This document shows positions 39,101-49,095 of a DNA stretch of 64,000 nucleotides, piece by piece. This stretch comes from Cryptomeria japonica (Eukaryota; Streptophyta; Pinopsida; Cupressales; Cupressaceae): NCBI RefSeq assembly GCF_030272615.1, contig NC_081415.1, forward strand, positions 186,815,233 to 186,879,232. The letters run 5' to 3'. The first letter of the stretch is position 1, and each line of letters begins with the position of its first letter. Both the position numbers and the translations under genes were made by a program. The notes below the pieces were generated by a model. That model worked only from the letters and a program-made list of their open reading frames with translations. It was not told where the DNA came from and searched no databases.

Positions 39101-39364
39101 TTTTATAGTAATGGTGAGTTAGTATCGTTGGAATAGTGGAAACAAGAGTTCAGTGATGAGAAGAATCGAGCAGTAGTAGAGTTGGATCGGGACAAAGATT
39201 TGTCACTTTGTGTTAACAATATTCTATCCAATCATTTCCAGACAGAAAGCGACATGAGGACACTAAACAATGACATTCTAATGTATAAAGATGATAAGTA
39301 CATTGAACACATAGGAATGCTGAACTTGTTTATATTCCAGTTTGTTAACAAAAGTTCTAATTAA
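36188..39364 (+). pseudogene. ORF-A: large unrecognised cargo protein, broken
   Basis: The ATG at 36,188 opens a Lys/Ser-rich basic N-terminus ('KSNKTRKGKEPIAAEEKPKR'). The frame then continues through stops to 39,362. Homology with ORF-B runs the whole length: 'LGRLVVANVFVNVELM' against 'VGKLVVPGVFMDVDLL', 'LLRPKYFIEDISIEHNWGDW' against 'FLRPKEFAEDIKIVHNWGDI', and 'MTPEKGRQLLKEAGVLL' against 'ITPEKGREMVAKASVLI'. The C-terminal third is rich in Glu, Lys and Leu with coiled-coil character. Stops lie at 36,473 (TGA), 36,830, 36,905, 37,452 (all TAG), 37,968 (TGA), and 38,207, 38,357, 38,660, 38,891, 39,134 (all TAG), with frameshifts near 36,990 and 37,970. No known domain is recognised. It might be a captured host gene or an element-specific protein such as a gag-like factor. 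Confidence 0.6.
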
Positions 39365-39782
39365 TAGCTATGTGATGAAAAGCCACGATTCTTGGTGACA
39401 ATGTATACCCTCATATAAATGAGGGAATTTTTGTAACAATAAGGATCATTAGAGAAGAAGTAGAATATAGCCTCAGGCTTACTATTGTACCATTTTGTGA
39501 ACATACATAATATAATTAGTCATCTTTCCTTTGTGTATATGTTGTGGATTACTGCATCTTTCTATAGGCAGTTGCTTGTGATATTATCTAAAGGAGATAA
39601 GGTTACTTGTGTTCTTCCAGTAAAACTCTGTGTTTCATATTGTGGATTTGAATAAAATATTTACTTGCAAATATAGTTTTGTATATAGTGCGCATGCATA
39701 TTATCTCAACCATGGTGCTCCTGCATATGTATATAGTTTTGTTTATAGGTGGAAAGCCTAAGGTTCAATGTCGAACTTGGTT

Positions 39783-40075
39783 GCTCTGATACCATATGTA
39801 ATATTCCATTAATTCTATAGTTAAAGAAAATAAATTGTAATCTATATTAAGACAAAAAATTGAGCATTTCAAAATAAAACATAACTACTTCAGTTGAAGG
39901 AGAAAACTAACTAAATGTTCTTCAACATAATAAGAATCTAACTAATTTATCTAAAAGGAAGGTAATCTTTTAATGATAAAAAATATTGAACAAATATTAT
40001 TAAGCTAATCAGTATGAGAAAGGAATTCAAATGGAAGGTTTCATTTTTGAGGGAAGAGATAAAGGTTCAGAGGTT
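39783..40075 (-). mobile_element. LTR-retrotransposon remnant: primer-binding site and LTR edge
   Basis: On the minus strand TGGTATCAGAGC (complement at 39,783-39,794) is the initiator-Met-tRNA primer-binding site used by many plant LTR retrotransposons. Two bases away an LTR edge reads ...GGAATATTACA (plus-strand TGTAATATTCC from 39,797). AT-rich LTR-like sequence extends to about 40,075. No gag or pol is attached and no target duplication was found, so only a broken corner of an element remains. Confidence 0.55.
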
Positions 40076-40076
40076 A

Positions 40077-40535
40077 CTATTATCACTATTTAAAAAATGG
40101 GTATTCTTTTCCATAATTGGCTAAGTCTATGAAATTCTTGGGTCTGGTATGGCCTTGTGACTTCTATTGCTTTGGGTCCTAAAGAGGGTTTAGGGTTTAG
40201 GTTTAACCACTTTCAAAATGTCTGAGAAAAAACCCTTATAATTCTATTTCCATGTTACTTTATTCACTTAAGTAATGGGTCCTTTTGTCATGCAAAGTGT
40301 TCCCCCTGTTGTTTTTTACCTAGGCAGTCCTTTTAAATGTTTTAATTTTTATTTGCCTTTAAATTGCCTTTTCTAATGACCATCGGGCCTTGTAATTGTC
40401 ACGCAACTCTCAGTCAATCAGATGGCTCGCGTGGATTCATGAACTCAACATGCCCGAAAGTTACCTATCGTGTAGTAGCGAAAAGGTTTGGTGGGACCTA
40501 GTGATAAGGACTTCTTTATTGGCTAAAAGCATTCT
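40077..40535 (+). repeat. Truncated copy of the 5' region of the nested 6.2-kb element
   Basis: It is collinear with 41,407-41,960: 'ttatcactattt', 'agggtttagggtttaggtt', 'gttactttattcacttaagt', 'acctaggcagtcc', 'ttgccttttctaatg' and 'gtagcgaaaagg'. It is diverged by roughly 15-20% and lacks at least one of the ~130-bp internal units. It abuts the ATCGA-rich array on its right. Confidence 0.75.
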
Positions 40536-41406
40536 ATCGAAGTATCTAAGATTCAAACAATATTGATGAGACCCAACAATGTCTCATCGATATAAAAGGG
40601 GCATCGAAGAAAGCAAACGCCGATGAACTTCAGAAAGGACTCATTGAAGACAGTAACTCCATCGATAAAAGATATCGAGGAAAGTGGAGATGGTTCTCAT
40701 CGACAAGAAAAGGTCTTTGAGGATATAACACTATCGGTGCAAAAAGACACCGAAAGGGATTGTCCCACCAATAAAAGGTAGCGAAGAAAGAAGAGGTGGC
40801 CCCCACCGATGAGAAAAGGCTTTCGAAGAAACAATATCATCGATGCAAGATAAAGAAGATTCACCGAAAGAAGCATTCTCATCAAAAAAGTGATATCGAT
40901 AAAATAGAAGAAAACTACATCGATGAATGATATCGATAAGGATATGAGTTTCGATGGGAGGACAAAAGAAGTCACCGAAGTCCAAAGTCTCTTCGACATG
41001 AAAGCCAGCGGACAGCAAAAATATTTCGATGAGAATGAGTTTCGAGGAGACTAAAAGGCATGTCTCTGATACACATGGTTTCATCAATAGAAGCCATCTC
41101 TCTTTGGAAGAAATCATCATTTTCATTGATACCGTAATAACCCATAAGTTATCGAACAAGTCTGAAAGCATTCTATCGAAGTATCTAAGATTTGAACAGT
41201 ATCGATGAGACCCAGCGATGTCTCATCGATATAAAAAGGGCATCAAAGAAATCAAACATCGATGAACTTCAGAAAGGACTCATCGAAGACAGTAAGTCCA
41301 TCGATAAAAGATATTGAGGAAAGTGGAGATGGTTCTCATTGACAAGAAAAGGTCTTTGAGGATATAACACTATCGGTGCAAAAAGACTCACCGAAAGGGA
41401 TGGTCC
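40536..41406. repeat. Internal ATCGA-rich CACTA-type repeat array, part 1
   Basis: A block of about 245 bp ('gcattctatcgaagtatcta' ... 'atcggtgcaaaaagac') occurs twice, at about 40,528 and 41,167. Between them, 40,775-40,999 is repeated almost exactly at 47,625-47,858. The array resumes at 47,614 after the nested insertion. Confidence 0.8.
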
Positions 41407-41719
41407 TGTTATCACTATTTTAAAAATGGATGTTCTTAGTCCATAAATGGCTAGGTTTTTTGAAAATTTTGTGTCTGGTACGCCTGTGTTCTTTCAATTT
41501 GTTTTAAATCCTAAGGGGTTTAGGGTTTAGGTTTTAAGTCGCTTCAATACCTGAGAAAAGCCCTTTTGGTTTCTAATTTGGCGTTACTTTATTCACTTAA
41601 GTGATGGGTCCATTTATCATAAAAGTGTTCTCCCCTTGTCATTTACCTAGGCAGTCCCTTTAAATATTTTATTCTTGTTCACTTTTAATCTGCCTTTTCT
41701 AATGTCCGTTGGGCCTTAT

Positions 41720-42730
41720 AAGTATCATGCGATTTTCTATTGATCTGATGGCCCGCGTTGATTTGCGACCAAAAAGTGCTCGAAACTTATTTTCCGTGAA
41801 GTAGCAAAAGGCGAAGGTGGACCCGACATATAGGTTTGGACCAAAGCTAAACACCAATCAAGTTTCATCTGATCGGATGGACAATGTGGTTTCATGAGAT
41901 CAAGCTGAATGTGTTTTAACCTTCATGAAGTGGCGAAAGGGTTTTGTGGGTCCCAGAGATAAGTGGTATTCTTTGGTTAAAGAATGATCAGGTTGGAAAA
42001 AGATCAATGGCTCGCGTTGATTCATGGCCGCAAGCCAAACGAAGTATAATGTTCACAAAGTCGCGAAAGATAGGTGGAATTCACATGGAGGTGTGACGTG
42101 GCATAACAGCTGCAACTTTTTGTAGAGCTTGATAGCAATGTGTCGAATGCCACGTGGCTCTAAAAGTGGTTGAAGGCCCACCTAAGGTGTAACCAGTAGT
42201 TATGTGGGAATAGTAAAAGGGAACACATGGCAGATTAAGGGTGGAAACAAATGGAGTTTCCAGGGCTAATGGCCGACTGCCATGTGGCATTTATTAACCA
42301 AAGAACAAGTGGGGTAAGTAATTCCCAGGTAAAGGGCCCACTTAAAAGGCATTCATCTCAAGATTGATCCAACGCTTTTCGTTGTTTCGTGGCCCTAAGA
42401 TGCCCGTAGCTTAACCTCAGCGAAATGGCAAAAATTGTTAGTAATCAAGATGAGGTGCGGTTAATTAAAAGGATTGACGGTCCCTATTGGAGTTAAAGGC
42501 TGGGTGATTTGAGTTTGATCTAATGCTTGGCGCGGCCTCGCGAAGGAAAAGTGAACGACTATTAAAGTCCGCAAAGTGGGGAAAAGGAGGTAGGGCTCGA
42601 CACTAAAGCAAAGAGATCAAATGGAGATAAAGGCAATGCAAGTTCTCATGATCTAATGGCCGACGTTGTTTCGCGAAAGAAAAGAGCACGGGTTTTATGT
42701 TCTGTGAAATAGCGAAAGAGCGAAATAGAG
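41720..42730 (+). repeat. Diverged ~130-bp tandem units in the 5' region of the nested element
   Basis: 'gtgaagtggcgaaaggg'-like cores lie near 41,796, 41,925, 42,057, 42,420, 42,575 and 42,706. Each is preceded by 'gatcTaatggcccgcgttgatt'-like words and most are followed by 'gtgggtcc'. Spacing is about 130 bp where units are adjacent. The units are richer in G+C than their surroundings. Confidence 0.6.
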
Positions 42731-43061
42731 GAAAGACTTAGAGGAATTATGACCCGTTGGAGCCAGTTTTGAATTTGATTTGGCGAATTCAATTCTGAAA
42801 AGAAAGCCGAAGCATGCAGAGTTAATTTCTAAAACTTAAATGCCAACTTGTCCTTTTTGAGTCCGCATCAACTTGATTGCTAAGTATTGTTTCATCGAAG
42901 TTTGTTGCAGGGTGAATTGTTGCAGAGTGATTTTCTTCAGGCTTATAATCAGGTTTCTTGTTCTTTTCTTGATAACTCTTCGTTTGTTCTCAAATACTGC
43001 TGTGTGAATTACTTCATTAGAGGTCTGTGCTAGTTGCTAGTGGTATAATTGTTTGACTAGA

Positions 43062-46000
43062 ATGGCACCCATAAGAGAATTGATAGGGAAGGTGAATTAC
43101 CAGGACCGAAATATCTATGATGATTTTTTAGAGCAATTAACCATGTCCACCAATGCTGGGGCTAAGGCCAAAGAGTTAGTACCTAAGAACCCTCATCTAA
43201 AAATTGGAGATGGCCTTTATGATAAGGGTAATTGGTTGAGGGACCCTGAAATAGGATTGTCAGGCTTAGGACTCTTCAAAGTCAGTTTTGGGCAGAGGAA
43301 TTCCCCAGCTCCTTTGAATGGCATATGGGAGCAGGATGTAGGAAAGCTTGTGGTCCCAGGTGTTTTTATGGATGTAGATCTATTAGCCCCGATTGCATAG
43401 AATTATGACTCTGTGGCGAGATGCATCAGGAACATAAAGGGATCAGTCTTGATTGAGATAAATGAAGATGAATTTAGGAAAGTGTTTAAACTCAGTGAGT
43501 CCTCCAATTTGTTAGAACCTATTGACTTTGATTCGTTAGCCTAGGTTTACAACACACAAAGGGATCATCTTAGAAGTGGACCATTGAAAGAATTCTTTGT
43601 AATAATAGGGGGGTTAACAGTTGTAGGCCCCAACACAATGGAACCATTCTCTCTCAACCTATTCACTCTGAGAGCTAAGGGTATGTATTTGGCATTATGC
43701 CAGATTTTTGGAGAGGATGCTGAAAAGAATATGCCAACCCATTATATGTTAATGATTGCACAAATTCTAAACCCCTCCCTAGCAATAACATTTGATTATG
43801 CCTCATACCTTGCTGATGCAATTCATAAAGGGCTAGTAGGAATAAAAAATGGTAAGGTGGATAGGCCATTTGGATGGTACTCCATGTTAATGCATATGTT
43901 TTTGTTTAAAGGGGCTGATTATTTTAGAAAGGAGATGGCCCTGATAAAGTTCAAGGATAAAGAGGAGATGCCAGTGCAATTGTGGAGTAGTGTTCTATCT
44001 TGGGATAGAAGATGTAAGTTATTTAAACTTTGATAGATACTTTGCATCTAAAATTAGGATTCTTCTATGTTGAGAAAACCCTAGAATTCCTAAGGCTCTT
44101 TTGGAGTTTCTCAGACCAAAGGAGTTTGCAGAGGATATCAAGATTGTTCACAATTGGGGAGACATATATTTGTACCCTGTGTCTACTATTTTTAGAGTGT
44201 TTGGATTTAGAGGCACCCTCTTTTTACTACCCTATCAAGTCCCATTGAAGATAGGGATTGCAGAAGTCTTGAGACAAATTGGGGGAGTACAAGAAGCAGA
44301 GCTAACCAATAGAGGTAAAGGGACTATTTTCCCAACTATTGCCATGGCTCACCATTTTGTGATCACTAAGGGTGGATGAAGATTTTTTGAAGAATTCTTT
44401 AAGCCATATAGGCTATCTACTGTAGTGTCAAGATGTGCAGACCTCAAGGATTTTTTCAATGGCATGTTCAGAAAAAGAGCAGTGTGTAGAGGTAGGCCAC
44501 ATCAATTTCAGTTCCCAAAAGATCTAATTAGAAATGAATTCCGCTCAGATGAGCAAGAACTGAGGAAGGAGAAGTGGGTGGCATATAAGAAAGCCCTTGA
44601 TTTTATCCATCAATTTGACACTGGGTATGACCTCCTTTCTAGCTTCAATCCATTTGAGGAGAAAATAAAATTCCTGATTCTTTATTTTGAAGATCTCATG
44701 CAGACCTTAAAAAAAAAGAGGGAGGCCATAATGCAAAATGAGCCTGATAAGGCTAAGATGGTATTGGCTAAGCCTGTCTTTGCTAGAGATATCCTAGCTA
44801 GTGACTATGTAATGCACAAAGGGTCAAAGTACACTGTGATAATGCCAGTGACAAGTGAGCCTTCCACTTCAAAAGGGAAGAGGAAAATTGAAGATGTCAT
44901 TGACATCCAGGATTCCCCTAAGAAGAAGAGAGTGGGAAAGGAAATTGAAACTAATGAGCCTCAATATTCTCCATCTCAATCTCCTATCCACATTGGAGAT
45001 GAACAAGCTATGGCTGAATAATTGTTGCAGTTAGGGAGTCTCGATGAGATTGCTTATACCTATGAGGAGACCCAAGAGGGGATGCCCGAAGAGCCACCTA
45101 ATGCTGAAATAGATTTGACTGATGGTGAGTTAAAGGGCCAAGAAATGGATCTTACTATTAAGCAAGCTAGTGAATAATTCCTAGCTGACAGTAATTTTGT
45201 CACATCAGGAGCTTTTATACAGTTTCTATGGAAGCAAAATATTGATCAATTCAAGACTAGATGTGAACAGAGGAAAACTGAATGGCCTCTTAAAAATACA
45301 ACTCAGGTAGAAGAAGAAGTTAAGAAAGAAATGATGGGGGAGTTCAAAGAAATCACCCCTGAGAAAGGAAGAGAAATGGTAGCAAAGGCTAGTGTGTTGA
45401 TTCTCCCTGAATGGGATATAGCTGATGCCTTAGTGCTTGATGTAGTGAGGAAAGAAACAAAGCCTATGGAAGGAGTGACATTCAGCAAGGATAATGTTGC
45501 TCTTGTCATGTGGTCTTTAAATAAGGATGAAAACAAAAGAAGGAAGGATGCATCAGATTCTAGCCTCTTAGGTGGCATGATAGTTAAAAGAGTCGAAGAC
45601 ATAGGGGTAGTGGAAGCTGCAAGCACAGTCCTAGAGACTACAAAATTTAGTGTTGCAGTGGCAGAGAAAGAGGCACAAGAAAAGGGTAATCTCCAATTGA
45701 AGTTGGAGACTATTTTAAAAGCTTACAATGATGCTAAAGAAGGAATAGCCAACAGAGACAACATAATTGCTAGACTCCAGAGTCAATTGGAAGGTCAATA
45801 TCATCTTGATGAATCTTCTACACTCATGATAACCTCCTCTCTAGCAAGACCCCCTCCTACTAGTCCCATCATTGAATATCCCCCTTCTCCTATGCCTTCT
45901 AGTTCCTAATTACCTGAAAATGTCCAACATGAGTTGAAAAAATTGAAACAAGCTCAGACATTGTATGCAAACAAATATGAGGAGAAGGTGAAAGCCACCA

Positions 46001-46755
46001 TCTTGAAGTTTGCTAACTCAGTCAAAACCTCCAATGTATACATAAATATGAAGAGGATTATTGAGATTTTGATCAAATTCAAAGAAGAAGAAGCCACTTT
46101 GGAACCAATCTTGAATAAGTGGGTGCCTAGAGGTAAAGAGTTAGAGCTCATGTGTTCTTCCCATGCAGATGCAGAAGAGAATGACAATCTAAGGTCCACA
46201 TGTGAGTTTATAAAAGAGATGAATATTCTTTCAGTGGTTTAGTGGAAGGAGCAGGTATAAAAAGAAAAGCCCAACTTTATAGGAAAGAATATTCAAATCA
46301 TAAATTTGAAATGTTTCCAGGAGGTTTCATTGGTCCTGTCTAGCTAAAGGAAGAGAAGACTTGGTTAAAGGAAGTGGACCACAATTTGTCCCTAAGGATC
46401 AATCAGATTATTAGTATTGATGACACATCCTTATTTGTCCAAACAATTGAGGAAATTGAAAAAGTGAAATCTCATTATGGTTTCATAGAAACAGGGATTG
46501 GGCATGTACGAGTCACTTGGAAGTGGCTAGAAGATATGAAATAGAAGATTGCTAGTTTTACTTGGCCTAGTGATGATGTGTATCAAGAGTGGAAAGATAA
46601 GTATATGGGATAGAAAGAAGATGCTCAGGAGTAGTTACAGGAGGTTGCAATAGAACAACAAGCAGAGGAAGCCATAGATGCTGAAAAGGACTTATAACCG
46701 CTTCTTGAAAATGACCAGTTGTTTGTAACAAACTTTCTTTTGAAGGGTCCAAAGC
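43062..46755 (+). pseudogene. ORF-B: large unrecognised protein of the nested element, broken
   Basis: The ATG at 43,062 ('MAPIRELIGKVNYQDRN') follows 1.65 kb of untranslated sequence. Open blocks are 43,062-43,400, 43,584-44,033, 44,101-44,379, 44,425-45,021, 45,331-45,909 and 45,934-46,242. They align with ORF-A in order. A middle region carries 'LRPKEFAEDIKIVHNWGD' and 'FRVFGFRGTLFLLPYQVP'. A basic, Pro/Ser-rich linker follows ('SKGKRKIEDV', 'SPKKKRVGKE', possible nuclear localisation signals). The last third is Glu/Lys-rich and likely coiled coil. Stops include TAG at 43,398, 43,542 and 46,240, TGA at 44,031 and 44,377, and TAA at 45,019, 45,175 and 45,907. The family is not recognised. 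The alternatives are a retroelement gag-like protein or a captured host gene. Confidence 0.6.
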
Positions 46756-47613
46756 TTGTATGCATCCATACTATCATAAATGGATGCCAAGACTCCTAAA
46801 AAAATGATCACAAGTAATTGTAAGAAAACGCTGCAGAAATTTATCTGAGCTTTTTTCTAGTCTTATGGAGAATACTCTGAGTTTTGTAATATTTTCTCAA
46901 AATTAATATCAATATACAGACTATCAACTTTTGAGACTAAATTTTGTGTTGTCTTCTAGTCTACTTGCAAATATTTACTGTTTTCAATATGAGTAATCTA
47001 GGGTTATTCATTTGAGTATGGATTGTAAGGCAATCTTAAATAGAGGCATTTCTTAGCTTTTCTTTCCAGGAGGGAAATTAAATATGCATGAATCATTTCT
47101 ATCAGTAAATTCCTTGTGGGAGATTTTGAATTTGATGAATGTAGTCTAGTTTGATAAGGGTAAATTCTTATGTATGTTAGGCATATGTGGGGTTTTATAG
47201 AAGCCGAGGTGATGGGATGTGTGGAGATATTTGGTTGTGGGAGTATTGTTTAAACTTAGATGACTCTGTGGCCTAGATAAGGCACTGGTATCAATTATAG
47301 TTGTCCTTTTACATGTCTTGTAGGTCAACATTGAAACATGAGTATTAAGGCTTATTTCTTCATTTCAGTTAGTCTCAAGGCGATAAGATCCACTGGTTTT
47401 TGGACAATGGTTACTGTGGATTTTGTTTAAAAGTGTGAAATAATTCACCTAAGGTATACCCGCCTGAACTTTGGATAAGTTTGAAGTGTAGAAGGTTGTA
47501 AAACCTTGTCATATATTGTTCTAAAGTTTCCTTCTCTTTAATCTCTCTTTTGCATATAGAGTTTACTATTTTATTATAAGGGATTTAAGGGGAATCAAAA
47601 TTTGAGAACAACA
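46756..47613. other. 3' region of the nested element
   Basis: AT-rich, non-coding, running from the end of ORF-B to the AACA terminus. It does not resemble the 5' region, which is why no LTR pair can be drawn. Confidence 0.5.
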
Positions 47614-47860
47614 GGTCCCACCAACAAAAGGTATCGAAGAAAGTAGAGGTGGCCCCCACCGATGAGAAAAGGCTTTCGAAGAAACAATATGATCGATGCA
47701 AGATAAAGAAGATTCACCGAAAGAAGCATTCTCATCGAAAAAGTGATATTGATAAAATAGAAGAAAACTACATCGATGAATGATATCGATAAGGATATGA
47801 GTTTCAATGGGAGGACAAAAGAAGTCACCGAAGTCCAAAGTCTCTTCGACATGAAACCTG
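47614..47860. repeat. Internal ATCGA-rich array, part 2 (continues 41,406)
   Basis: It is nearly identical to 40,763-40,999, including 'gaggtggcccccaccgatga' and 'aagtcaccgaagtcc'. Array and flank were one piece before the nested element inserted. Confidence 0.9.
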
Positions 47861-49095
47861 GCTAGGTCCTGCAGAGCCTAAAGTGAGAGAGTTAGTAACC
47901 AAGTAGGTTCACTCTATAAGTTGGCCAAGTCAATTGGATGGTTTGATCATAGGAGTTGGCATTTTCTTAGAACCTATCCAATTTGTTGATTTGAGACCCA
48001 ACACATTCATTAATTGTTTTGGACATTTCAAGCTATGTTTTCCTAATAGATGGTCAAGTATAGAACAACAACACTCAGAAAATATAGTCTAGAGAGATTG
48101 CAGTCTACACTAAAGCCAGTAAGTAGTCATACCTAGTACCAAATAAAATGACAGTAATCAAGTCTACTGAGTGAAAAAGAGCAGGGTATAAGTTTCTAAA
48201 AGGTCTTTTCAAACCTTAACAACAAATAACACGTTATTGTTGCAGCATTGTCAAAACTTGACAAGAACAACACCTTATTACCTCAAGAGGCATAGAATTC
48301 ATAGGGCAACTCATGTCAAATGTGCAACTCAATACAATAAATAATCTTAGTTTGTAGCCCTATAGCATCATAATGCAGTCCTTGACCAAGTATGCATACA
48401 AGAAACATCTAGTTCTATTAAGGCACAAGCATCAAAGTCAGAGTTTATGACAACTAGTGAAAAACATCAAGAACAAAAAGTTTAGTCTCAAGCATTAGGA
48501 GTTGTAATAAAAAAACTTACAAGGATGAGGCATATTCATAACTTTTGCAGTCCCACCTTTGATATCAACATTAGAAGCAACTCATATTGTTCGTGTACCG
48601 ACAAGACAATATGGGAGTTCATTATACCCAACAACTCGTGGTGTTCTTGTTCATGTTGGCTCTGTTGGACCCTGCAATTAAGATTCAATATACATTATTC
48701 AATAGGATTAACTGTGCAACATAATGAAATATTGAAAAGTGTGTTACCTTGTTGAGCTTCGCTTGGTTTCAAGAATAGTTTAATATTCTCTACTTAACAG
48801 GGCCAACCACATGACGGTGGAAGCTCATTTGGCCCCTCCCCCCCCCTAACATCACTCTAAATTCCCTATTAACATCTTATAACATTGATTCATTAATTCT
48901 TTTTACCATTAATAAAATATAGCATTCATTCATTAATATCACATAATGTTCATTAACACATAACATTGATTAACATTAATTAACAAGCAACATTCATCGA
49001 TATTAATTAACACATATCATCCATAACCATTAATTAGCACATAATTACATTCACTAACACAAAAATCAGTCATTATCAAATAAGTTAGATTACAA
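47861..49095. other. CACTA interior, one possible minus-strand exon near 48,530-48,675
   Basis: Most of it is non-coding. The reverse complement of about 48,675-48,530 has an AG acceptor, a frame reading 'TRTPRVVGYNELPYCLVGTR' then 'VASNVDIKGGTAKVMNMP' with two TGA stops, and a GTAAG donor. It lies downstream of the TNP1-like stop codon, so it may be a leftover exon of an older TNP1 form or of captured DNA. Confidence 0.3.

Larger units (their letters stand above)
41402..47618 (+). mobile_element. Nested 6.2-kb TGTT...AACA element with ORF-B
   Basis: The element proper is 41,407-47,613. It starts TGTTATCACT and ends GAGAACAACA, with GGTCC duplicated on both sides (41,402-41,406 and 47,614-47,618). 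Removing it restores 'aaagggatGGTCCcaccaa', collinear with 'aaagggattgtcccaccaa' at 40,752-40,770, so the borders are certain. TG...CA ends with a 5-bp duplication are the mark of LTR retrotransposon integration. However, I see no internal LTR pair, primer site, protease, RT or integrase. It may be a very long solo LTR that contains a gene, or a non-autonomous element of LARD type. Confidence 0.85.

Noticed and set aside
36188-39364. TAG recoding (stop-codon reassignment or readthrough) as an explanation for the TAG-rich ORF-A
   Set aside because: Plant nuclear genes use the standard code, TAA and TGA stops and frameshifts are present as well, and the PPR repeats show direct CAG-to-TAG change.
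41407-47613. Helitron as the nature of the nested 6.2-kb element
   Set aside because: Helitrons insert between A and T without duplication and end in CTRR with a hairpin. Here there is a clear 5-bp duplication and TG...CA ends.
41407-47613. A complete LTR retrotransposon with two short LTRs
   Set aside because: The first and last ~900 bases were compared by eye and do not match each other, and no primer-binding site follows the left end.
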